Assembly (NCBI RefSeq): GCF_013409065.1
Contig: NZ_JACBZP010000001.1
Coordinates: 3,730,518 to 3,794,517 of the forward strand
Length of the DNA: 64,000 bases
Reading direction: 5' to 3'
Source: Spelaeicoccus albus
GTDB lineage: Bacteria; Actinomycetota; Actinomycetes; Actinomycetales; Brevibacteriaceae
In this document: positions 57,308 through 64,000 of the stretch, one piece after another
How positions within the stretch are numbered: the stretch's first letter is position 1
Layout: each line of letters opens with the position of its first letter
Position numbers and translations under genes: made by a program
The notes under the pieces: generated by a model
What the model was told of the DNA's origin: nothing
Databases searched by the model: none
What the model saw: the letters and a program-made list of their open reading frames with translations, nothing else

Positions 57308-58651
57308 ATGAAGTCACTGAAGATAGCCGCAGCGCTCGTCTCGGCAGTTGCTCTCATCGCATCGTCCGGTTGCTCGGGGTCCGGGTCGGACGACAACACG
57401 GTGAAGGTCGCTTACGAGAAGTTCGGAAACTTCCAGGCTGCGGACACGCTGATGAAGCGCGTGAAGAAAGAGATGAAGAAGACGCATCCGGACGCCACCA
57501 TCAAGCTGGTGCCCATTCAAGCCAAAGAGAACGACTACTACACGAAGCTCGCGCTCATGGAGCGTTCGCCGTCGACCGCACCCGACGTCATTTACGAGGA
57601 CACATTCCAGATCAAGTCGGACGTCGCCGCCGGTCACCTCCTCGCCCTCGACAAGTACCTCAAGGGGTGGAAAGGCTGGAACCAGTTCGTCACGAAGTCC
57701 AAGCAAGCAGGACTCGGCGTCGACGGGAAGACGTACGGCGTCCCAATGGGGACCGATACGCGCGTGCTCTGGTACAACAAGAAGCTGCTGAAGAAGGCAG
57801 GGGTCTCCGTGCCCTGGCAGCCGAAGAATTGGCACGACATCCTCGCCACTGCGAAAAAGGTGCAGACTGCGGAGCCGAAGGTGATGGGGCTGAACGTCTT
57901 TTCCGGCAAATCCGCCGGGGAAGCCTCCACGATGCAGGGCTTTGAAATGCTGCTCTACGGCACCGGCGACACGCTCTACAAGGACAAGAAATGGGTCCTC
58001 GGCTCACAGGGCTTCAAAGACTCGCTGAAGTTCATCCAGACGCTGTACAAGAAGCACCTCGGCCCGAGCGCGAAGCAGTCCCTCGACACGCAAATCCAGA
58101 ACACCGTGCCCGGCAGCTGGATGCCGAAGGGGAAGATCGCGATAAGTCTCGACGGCTCCTGGCTGCCCAGCACGTGGATCAAGGGAGGCGCCGCGGAGTG
58201 GCCGGCATGGGACAAGACGCTCGGTACCGCACTAATGCCGACGCAGAACGGCCAAGGCCCCGGGTTCACGAGCATGTCCGGCGGATGGACGCTGTCCGTC
58301 GGCAAGGACACGAAAGCACCCAAGCTCGCGTTCGATGTCATCAAGACGGCGCTGAACGAAAAGAATTCGACCAAGTTCGACATCGGAAATTCGCAGATCG
58401 CCGTCCGGAAGGACGTCGCAAGCGACCCGAAGTACACGAAATCCGATTCCTCGTTCGGCAAGACGTCGAAGGCGGTTCAGTACACGCATTACCGTCCGGC
58501 AACCGAAGACTACCCCAAGATCTCGAACAAGATTCAGGTGGCCATGGAAGCCGTCATGACCGGGCAGCAAACGCCGGCTCAGGCCGCCGCGGCATATGAC
58601 AAAGCGGTAATCGAGATCGTCGGCAAAAAGCACACGACAACCGGGAAATAG
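57308..58651 (+). CDS. Extracellular sugar-binding lipoprotein (SBP family 1)
   Basis: The signal MKSLKIAAALVSAVALIASSG-C carries a lipobox. The 447-residue protein fits SBP_bac_1: NTVKVAYEKFGNFQAADTLMKRV, APDVIYEDTFQIKSDVAAGHLLAL, GVPMGTDTRVLWYNKKLLKKAGV and PGSWMPKGKIAISLDGSWLPS. GGAGG lies 5 bases before the ATG. It feeds the two permeases that follow 3 and 1 bases apart. With a mannosidase at the end of the operon, the ligand is probably a mannose-containing oligosaccharide; this is inference. Confidence 0.93.
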   Translation: MKSLKIAAALVSAVALIASSGCSGSGSDDNTVKVAYEKFGNFQAADTLMKRVKKEMKKTHPDATIKLVPIQAKENDYYTKLALMERSPSTAPDVIYEDTFQIKSDVAAGHLLALDKYLKGWKGWNQFVTKSKQAGLGVDGKTYGVPMGTDTRVLWYNKKLLKKAGVSVPWQPKNWHDILATAKKVQTAEPKVMGLNVFSGKSAGEASTMQGFEMLLYGTGDTLYKDKKWVLGSQGFKDSLKFIQTLYKKHLGPSAKQSLDTQIQNTVPGSWMPKGKIAISLDGSWLPSTWIKGGAAEWPAWDKTLGTALMPTQNGQGPGFTSMSGGWTLSVGKDTKAPKLAFDVIKTALNEKNSTKFDIGNSQIAVRKDVASDPKYTKSDSSFGKTSKAVQYTHYRPATEDYPKISNKIQVAMEAVMTGQQTPAQAAAAYDKAVIEIVGKKHTTTGK

Positions 58652-58654
58652 ATC

Positions 58655-59581
58655 GTGGCGTCGACAACTACCGAGCAGGTACGGAGCACTCCGGCACCGG
58701 CGGCGCCGAACCGACGCAAGCGGCATCCGACCCGATTCACCCCGCTCGTCCCGGCGATCATCCTGCTCGCGCTGTTCATGCTCGGGCCGATCGTCTGGTC
58801 GTTTTACGGCTCGTTCACGAACTCGGCGCTCACCGGGTCGGCAGCGCTGCATCCGGAATTCATCGGGCTGGACAACTACGTCAAGCTGTTCAGTTCGAGC
58901 GTGTTCCCTAAATCGCTGCTGCTCACGCTCGTCTTCGTGATCGGTTCGGCCGTGGTGGGTCAGACGGTGCTGGGGCTATTGCTCGCGATTCTGATGCGCG
59001 GCGCAAACTCCATAGTTCGCGGAGTTGTCGGCACCATCGTCGTCGCCGCCTGGGTGCTGCCCGAGATCGTTTCAGCATTCGTCGGCTACGCGTATTTTTC
59101 CGGTCATGGAACGTTGAACGCGATTTTGTCGTGGCTGCACGTGCCGACCGTCGATTGGCTCTTCTCCGCACCGATGCTGGCCGTGATCTTGGCAAACACA
59201 TGGCGCGGCACTGCGTTTTCCATGATGCTGTACTCGGCCGCACTAACAAACGTGCCGACCGACGTGCTGGAGGCGGCGACGGTCGACGGCGCCGGTGAAT
59301 GGCGCAAGCTCTTCTCCGTGACGTTGCCGATGATTCGCCGCACGATCACTACCACGCTGATGTTGATCACGCTGCAGACTCTGTCTATCTTCACGCTCAT
59401 TTACGTGATGACGGCAGGCGGGCCCGGTTTTGACAGCTCAACGCTGCCGATCCTCGCCTACCAGCAGGCGTTCAAGTTTTCCAATCTCGGGTACGGCACC
59501 GCGATCGCGACGATCTTGCTCATCGTCGGCGCCGCGTTCTCCGTCATCTACCTCCGAGTCCTGAAACCGAAGGTTAACTGA
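58655..59581 (+). CDS. Sugar ABC transporter permease (MalF/UgpA type)
   Basis: The 308-residue protein has six helices and the EAA loop DVLEAATVDGAGEWRKLFSVTLPMIRRTI, which docks the ATPase. The N-terminal 30 residues are basic and low complexity. A GTG start at 58655 lies 3 bases after the binding-protein stop. It pairs with the permease that follows. Confidence 0.94.
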   Translation: MASTTTEQVRSTPAPAAPNRRKRHPTRFTPLVPAIILLALFMLGPIVWSFYGSFTNSALTGSAALHPEFIGLDNYVKLFSSSVFPKSLLLTLVFVIGSAVVGQTVLGLLLAILMRGANSIVRGVVGTIVVAAWVLPEIVSAFVGYAYFSGHGTLNAILSWLHVPTVDWLFSAPMLAVILANTWRGTAFSMMLYSAALTNVPTDVLEAATVDGAGEWRKLFSVTLPMIRRTITTTLMLITLQTLSIFTLIYVMTAGGPGFDSSTLPILAYQQAFKFSNLGYGTAIATILLIVGAAFSVIYLRVLKPKVN

Positions 59582-59582
59582 G

Positions 59583-60440
59583 ATGAGCGCCACGACTCCG
59601 CGCCTGTCCTTGTCCTCGCCGCGCCGGCTCGGCGTCGCCGGGCTGACCAACGGCATCCTGCTGTTCATCGCGCTGTGTTTCATCTTGCCGATGGCGTGGT
59701 TGATCCTCGCCTCGTTCGACACGAAGGCGACGCTGGCAGCCGGATGGCCCGGCCGATTCTCGTTCGAGAACTTCCGGGTCGTGCTCACTCCGGACGTGTC
59801 ACTGGTGCCGCTGCTGAACAGCCTCGTACTCGCGGGCGCGTCGGCAATCGTCACGGTAATCGTCGCGGTGCTCGCCGCATACCCGCTCTCGCGGTACAAC
59901 CTGCGCATCGGCAAACCGTTCATGTACGCGATACTTTTCGGCACCGGACTGCCCATCACTGCCATGATGGTTCCCGTTTACCAGCTCTTCGTCCGGCTCA
60001 ATCTGCTCGATTCCGTCGGCGGCACTATCTTCTTCATGGCTGCCACGCAGCTGCCCATGGCGGTATGGATGACCAAGAACTTCATGGACGACGTGCCGGT
60101 CAACCTCGAAGAGGCCGCATGGATCGACGGCGCCTCGTCCATGAAGACGCTCACGCGCGTCGTCGTGCCGCTCATGCGCCCGGGCATCGCCGTCGTTTTC
60201 GTGTTCGTCTTCGTCGAGGCCTGGGGCAACTTCTTCATCCCATTCGTCCTACTGCTCAGTCCGGACCGGCTGCCCGCCGCCGTGAGCATCTTCAACTTCT
60301 TCGGCCAGCACGGCGCCGTCGCCTATGGCCAGCTTGCCGCATTCTCGCTCATTTACTCGGTACCAGTCGTCACCCTGTACGTGTTGGTGCAACGGTTCAT
60401 CGGCGGCGGCTTCTCGCTGGGCGGAGCGCTCAAAGGGTGA
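59583..60440 (+). CDS. Sugar ABC transporter permease (MalG/UgpE type)
   Basis: The 285-residue protein has six helices and the EAA loop VNLEEAAWIDGASSMKTLTRVVVPLMRPGI. It starts one base after the preceding permease stop. No ATPase gene is in the operon, so the system probably uses a shared MsiK/MsmK-type ATPase encoded elsewhere, as is common in Actinobacteria. Confidence 0.94.
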   Translation: MSATTPRLSLSSPRRLGVAGLTNGILLFIALCFILPMAWLILASFDTKATLAAGWPGRFSFENFRVVLTPDVSLVPLLNSLVLAGASAIVTVIVAVLAAYPLSRYNLRIGKPFMYAILFGTGLPITAMMVPVYQLFVRLNLLDSVGGTIFFMAATQLPMAVWMTKNFMDDVPVNLEEAAWIDGASSMKTLTRVVVPLMRPGIAVVFVFVFVEAWGNFFIPFVLLLSPDRLPAAVSIFNFFGQHGAVAYGQLAAFSLIYSVPVVTLYVLVQRFIGGGFSLGGALKG

Positions 60441-60488
60441 CCGCTCGCCGAGCGACAAACCGAGCGACAACCGGAAAGGGAACTATTC

Positions 60489-63400
60489 ATGCATGACCGG
60501 ACATCGATCACCGAGGGCCGCTTGGACCGGTTCGTCGACGAGTTTCTGCGGCCGGCGATCTACGGACGCTCCACGCCACTCACCTGCGAAGCGTGGCCGG
60601 TGCCCGGCGAGCCCATTCCCTTCGAGGACGCCCGAGCCGGGCACTACGAACCGCTGCCGACCGGTGTGCAGTGGGGCCGTCCCTGGTCGACCTTGTGGCT
60701 GCATCTGACCGGTACCGTACCGTCCGGTTGGGGCGCCGGCCGCGACGCCGTTGTCGAACTCGTCATTGATCTGGGGTTCGACGCCGATCATCCCGGTTTT
60801 CAATGCGAGGGCACCGCATACCGGCCCGACGGCACGATCATCAAGGGAATCTCGCCGCGTAACCAGCACGTGCCGGTCGACGCCGGCGACGGCTCCGACG
60901 GTATCGACATCTATGTCGAAGCCGCCGCCAACCCGAACGTCGCCGGGCAATTCGCGTTCGACAAGACGCCGCTGGGCGACAAGGCCACGGCCGGCGACGA
61001 ACCGCTTTACCGGCTCAATAGGCTCGATATCGCCGAGCGCAACGTGACGGTGTGGGAATTGTGTCAGGACGTCGTCGCATTGCGCGGACTGCTGGCCGTG
61101 CTGCCGGCCGACCTACCGCGACGCGCACACATTCTTGCCGCACTCGAGCAAATGGTGGACGTGATGGATCCGGACGACGTGCCGGGCACCGCCGCGACCG
61201 GCCGTGAGGCCCTGGCCGGCGTCCTTGCAAGCCCCGCGTACGCGAGCGCGCACACGCTTTATGCCGCCGGTCACGCCCACATCGACAGCGCGTGGCTGTG
61301 GCCGGTGCGAGAAACCATCCGCAAATGCGCGCGCACGTTTTCCAACGTCGTCGATCTCATGGACGCCGATCCCGATTTCGTCTTCGCGTGCTCGTCGGCG
61401 CAACAGCTGGCATGGATCAAGGACGGTTATCCGGAGTTGTTCGAACGCATTCGCGCGAAAGTCGACGCCGGTCAGTTCGTGCCGGTCGGAAGCATGTGGG
61501 TCGAGTCGGACACCAATATGCCGGGTTCGGAGGCGATGGCCAGGCAGTTCATCGAGGGCAAGAACTTCTTCTCCCGTGAATTCGGCGTCAATACGGAAGA
61601 GGTCTGGCTGCCCGATTCTTTCGGGTATTCCGCGGCCCTCCCCCAGATCGCCGCGGCTGCCGGTGCCCGCTGGTTCCTCACCCAAAAGATCTCGTGGAAT
61701 CAAACGAACAAGATGCCGCACCACACGTTCACCTGGGAGGGCATCGACGGCACGCGGATCTTCACGCACTTCCCACCGGTCGACACGTACAACTCCGACT
61801 TGTCCGCACGGGAGCTGGCCCACGCCGAGAGGACGTACCTGGAAAAGGGGAACGGGACGTCGTCCCTCGTTCCGTTCGGCTGGGGCGACGGAGGCGGCGG
61901 GCCGACCCGCGAAATGCTCGCATCGGCCAACCGTTTTCACGATCTCGAAGGCTCGCCGCGGGTCAAGGTGGCGTCCCCGCGCGACTTCTTCACCCATGCC
62001 GAAGCCGAGTACGCGAACCCGCCGGTCTGGGTCGGTGAAATGTACCTTGAGCTGCACCGCGGAACTTATACGTCGCAACTTCGCACAAAACAGGGAAATC
62101 GCCGCAGCGAACACCTCTTGCGCGAAGCCGAACTATGGGCGGCGACGGCTGCCGTTCGAGCCGGGGCCGACTACCCCTACGACGAGTTGTCCACGGTCTG
62201 GCACCAAGTGCTGCTGCAGCAGTTTCACGACATCTTGCCGGGCAGCTCGATTGCGTGGGTGGCGCAGGATGCCGAACGCCACTATGCGGATATCGCTGCA
62301 CGGCTCGACCAGCTCATTGCCGATTCGGCGCGCCGACTCGTCGGGGACGGCGACCGAACACTCGTGTTGAACGCGGCGCCGCATGATCGCCACGGCGTAC
62401 CGGCCATGGGAATCGCCGAACCGGTCGGAGCCGACGCCGGCGTCGAGGTAACCCGGGCTGGCGATGAGTACATGCTCGACAACGGCCGTATCCGAGCAGT
62501 CGTGGATTCTTCCGGGCGGTTGACATCATTGCTCGACTACGCGACAGGCCGGGAAGCCGTCCCGGCGGGCGAATTCGGCAACTCGCTCGAGATCTATCGG
62601 GATACGCCCAACCAATGGGATGCGTGGGATATCGATGCGCACTATCGACGGAATCGGCGGGTGCTGGACGCCGCCGACTCGGTGAGTCTCGTCCAGGAGG
62701 ACGGCGATGTGCACGTCGTCGTCGAGAAGCATTTCGGCCGCTCGCAGATCAGGCAGACAATTTCGCTGGCCGCCGGCTCGGACTCGCTCGAGATCGCCAC
62801 TGTCGTCGACTGGCACGAGGAAAAGAAGCTGCTCAAGGTCGCGTTTCCGCTCGATGTCCGGGCCGACCGGTCGGCGTCCGAAACTCAGTTCGGCCATGTC
62901 TTCCGTCCGACGCACGAGAACACGTCGTGGGAAGCCGCGAAATTCGAGATCTGCGCCCACCGTTGGATTCACGTCGGCGAGCCCGGGTACGGCGTCGCGG
63001 TTGCGAACGATTCCACCTACGGCCACGACATCACGCGCGACGTGCGACCCGACGGCGGCACGACCACCTGGGTGCGGCCATCGCTGCTGCGCGCGCCGAC
63101 GTATCCCGATCCGCACAGCGACCAAGGCGAGCACACCATGCGTCTGACTGTTCGCCCCGGCGCGACGATCGCGGACGCCGTCGAAGAAGGCTACCGAGTG
63201 AATCTCACCGAGCGAACTCTCTCGGGCGGCCGGAGCGTCGACCCGTTGGTGACCGTCTCGAATCCGGCCGTCGTGGTCGAGGCCGTGAAACTTGCGGATG
63301 ATCGGAGCGGCGACGTCGTCGTGCGATTGTATGAATCCCGCGGCGAGCGCTCCGGCGCCACCGTCGCCGCAACGTTCGCCGCCGCGGGGACTACGGTGAC

Positions 63401-63512
63401 CGATCTCTTGGAACGGGACATCGAAGCTCCCGCCGGCGTTCACCTGGAGCAGCAATCGGCGACCGTGACGCTGCGTCCGTTCCAAATACTGACGCTGCGG
63501 TTCGCGCGGTAG
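60489..63512 (+). CDS. Alpha-mannosidase, glycoside hydrolase family 38
   Basis: The 1007-residue protein has a short N-terminal beta domain, then the GH38 catalytic domain with the zinc motif HAHIDSAWLWP (262-272) and the nucleophile Asp376 in EVWLPDSFGYSAALPQI, followed by DTNMPGSEAMARQF and the C-terminal beta-sandwich domains (GEHTMRLTVRPGA). It removes alpha-mannose residues by a retaining mechanism. There is no signal peptide, so it acts inside the cell on imported oligosaccharides, matching the transporter genes upstream. The ATG at 60489 follows GGAAAGGG by 10 bases. Confidence 0.96.
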   Translation: MHDRTSITEGRLDRFVDEFLRPAIYGRSTPLTCEAWPVPGEPIPFEDARAGHYEPLPTGVQWGRPWSTLWLHLTGTVPSGWGAGRDAVVELVIDLGFDADHPGFQCEGTAYRPDGTIIKGISPRNQHVPVDAGDGSDGIDIYVEAAANPNVAGQFAFDKTPLGDKATAGDEPLYRLNRLDIAERNVTVWELCQDVVALRGLLAVLPADLPRRAHILAALEQMVDVMDPDDVPGTAATGREALAGVLASPAYASAHTLYAAGHAHIDSAWLWPVRETIRKCARTFSNVVDLMDADPDFVFACSSAQQLAWIKDGYPELFERIRAKVDAGQFVPVGSMWVESDTNMPGSEAMARQFIEGKNFFSREFGVNTEEVWLPDSFGYSAALPQIAAAAGARWFLTQKISWNQTNKMPHHTFTWEGIDGTRIFTHFPPVDTYNSDLSARELAHAERTYLEKGNGTSSLVPFGWGDGGGGPTREMLASANRFHDLEGSPRVKVASPRDFFTHAEAEYANPPVWVGEMYLELHRGTYTSQLRTKQGNRRSEHLLREAELWAATAAVRAGADYPYDELSTVWHQVLLQQFHDILPGSSIAWVAQDAERHYADIAARLDQLIADSARRLVGDGDRTLVLNAAPHDRHGVPAMGIAEPVGADAGVEVTRAGDEYMLDNGRIRAVVDSSGRLTSLLDYATGREAVPAGEFGNSLEIYRDTPNQWDAWDIDAHYRRNRRVLDAADSVSLVQEDGDVHVVVEKHFGRSQIRQTISLAAGSDSLEIATVVDWHEEKKLLKVAFPLDVRADRSASETQFGHVFRPTHENTSWEAAKFEICAHRWIHVGEPGYGVAVANDSTYGHDITRDVRPDGGTTTWVRPSLLRAPTYPDPHSDQGEHTMRLTVRPGATIADAVEEGYRVNLTERTLSGGRSVDPLVTVSNPAVVVEAVKLADDRSGDVVVRLYESRGERSGATVAATFAAAGTTVTDLLERDIEAPAGVHLEQQSATVTLRPFQILTLRFAR

Positions 63513-63536
63513 GCCGCGGCTTCAACCGTCGGGCAC

Positions 63537-63594
63537 GGTTCGCAGGGTGGAGCGCGGCGGTTCACACGGTGGCGGCCAGGTACGCACCGTGGAG
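63537..63594. repeat. Three imperfect short repeats after the mannosidase gene
   Basis: GGTTCGCAGGGTGGAG (63537-63552), GGTTCACACGGTGGCG (63559-63574) and GGTACGCACCGTGGAG (63579-63594) recur at 20-22-base spacing. A similar 17-mer, CAGGTGGGCACCGTGGA, lies at 55854-55870, just right of the IS110 element. The interval 63513-63804 contains no gene. Confidence 0.45.
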
Positions 63595-63617
63595 GCCGGC
63601 GCTGATTCCGGTCCGCC

Positions 63618-63704
63618 GAGTGGTGGCGAATGGTGGTGCCCTTCCATCGAGTGGTGGTGAATGGCTGAATTTCGTGCCGAAATTCAGCCATTCACCACCA
63701 CTCG
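63618..63704. repeat. REP-like unit plus palindrome, copy 2
   Basis: A single arm GAGTGGTGGCGAATGG (63618-63633) is followed by perfect 27-base arms at 63648-63674 and 63678-63704 around TGC. The outer part GAGTGGTGGTGAATGGCTG is shared with the palindrome at 54458. The single-arm-then-hairpin order is the same at both loci. Confidence 0.85.
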
Positions 63705-63739
63705 GCGCGGGAGGAAGGGCGCGGGAAGGCAGAAAGGGC

Positions 63740-63790
63740 GGGAAAGGCGGAAGCACCGGTGGGAAAGGCGGAAGCACCGGTGGGAAGGCG
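63740..63790. repeat. Tandem 21-base repeat
   Basis: The unit GGGAAAGGCGGAAGCACCGGT occurs twice (63740-63760, 63761-63781) and begins a third time before diverging. The surrounding sequence is purine-rich and noncoding. Confidence 0.7.
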
Positions 63791-63804
63791 GAGGCGCAGG
63801 CGGG

Positions 63805-63996
63805 TCAGTCTTGGCGGCGAGTGCCGGACGACGCGAATTTGCGTTCCGCGCTACGCGCGCCGGAGGCGATCTGTTCGGCTGCCTTGCGGGATGTCGGCAC
63901 AATGCGCGGTCCGGCCAAAAGGGCCAGTGCCGCTCCGACGAAGGCGCCGGCCGCGCCGATCAGCGCGAATTGCACGGCGTGCGGCCCGGTCGTCAT
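63805..63996 (-). CDS. Small membrane protein, possibly truncated at window edge
   Basis: The frame gives one hydrophobic helix (FALIGAAGAFVGAALALLAG) and an Arg/Ala/Ser-rich tail (SRKAAEQIASGARSAERK). An ATG at 63996 would make a 63-residue protein, but the frame is open to the window end and the true start may lie beyond it. No family is recognised. Confidence 0.5.
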   Translation of the reverse strand: MTTGPHAVQFALIGAAGAFVGAALALLAGPRIVPTSRKAAEQIASGARSAERKFASSGTRRQD

Positions 63997-64000
63997 CAAC

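Noticed and set aside
63537-63790. CRISPR-like array suggested by short repeats
   Set aside because: The repeats are 16-21 bases, imperfect or directly tandem, have no unique spacers of regular size, and no cas genes are nearby.

Overview
The window is chromosomal DNA from a high-GC Gram-positive bacterium (Actinomycetota; a Micrococcales-type organism such as a Brevibacterium relative is my inference). The reasons are Actinobacteria-typical gene families and arrangements: purN-purH followed by a DUF3017 membrane gene, an MT0933-type antitoxin-family protein, lipoprotein-anchored solute-binding proteins, two RNAs resembling the actinobacterial 6C class, and frequent GTG starts with ATGA/GTGA overlaps. 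No rRNA, tRNA or CRISPR array was seen.

Region 1 (1-12 kb) is an exopolysaccharide locus, visibly more AT-rich than the rest. On the minus strand a tightly overlapping operon runs from a polyisoprenyl-phosphate sugar-1-phosphate transferase through a sulfotransferase, a Wzy polymerase fused to a Wzz-like domain, a second Wzz protein with a degenerate tyrosine-kinase-like domain, an APH-fold phosphotransferase-like protein and a MOP-family flippase. A glycosyltransferase tail and a hexapeptide acyltransferase lie on the plus strand at the left edge. A processive GT2 glycosyltransferase and a nested 54-residue protein with an LAXTG-type sorting signal lie upstream. Together they suggest a polymerised, possibly sulfated and acetylated surface polysaccharide.

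Region 2 (12-20 kb) holds the purN-purH-DUF3017 cluster, a two-component system (NarL-type regulator and sensor kinase) and a divergent SipW-type signal peptidase with two candidate substrates, one TasA-like. Short AGTACTAC sites occur upstream of both the kinase and the GT2 gene. Region 3 (20-36 kb) is a patchwork of accessory genes: two MFS transporters, two GNAT acetyltransferases, two VapBC-type toxin-antitoxin pairs, a TetR/amidohydrolase divergon with a clear operator, VOC proteins, a TRIC-family channel, a methyltransferase, a HAD hydrolase, a BNR-repeat protein and three gene remnants.

Region 4 (36-47 kb) has a peptide-type solute-binding lipoprotein with a LacI regulator, an ECF sigma factor with membrane segments and a His/Cys-rich C-terminus, an aminotransferase and an acetolactate-synthase-like enzyme flanked by two 6C-like RNAs, a glutaminase-STAS-cNMP fusion and a quinone-reductase-like enzyme. 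Region 5 (47-64 kb) has two sugar uptake systems. The first is a ribose-type ABC transporter with DUF2291 and a divergent SorC regulator. The second is a ROK regulator, binding protein and two permeases without an ATPase, followed by a GH38 alpha-mannosidase. Between them are an asparagine synthetase whose glutaminase nucleophile is Ser instead of Cys, and an IS110-family element next to a REP-like palindrome; a second copy of that palindrome lies after the mannosidase gene.
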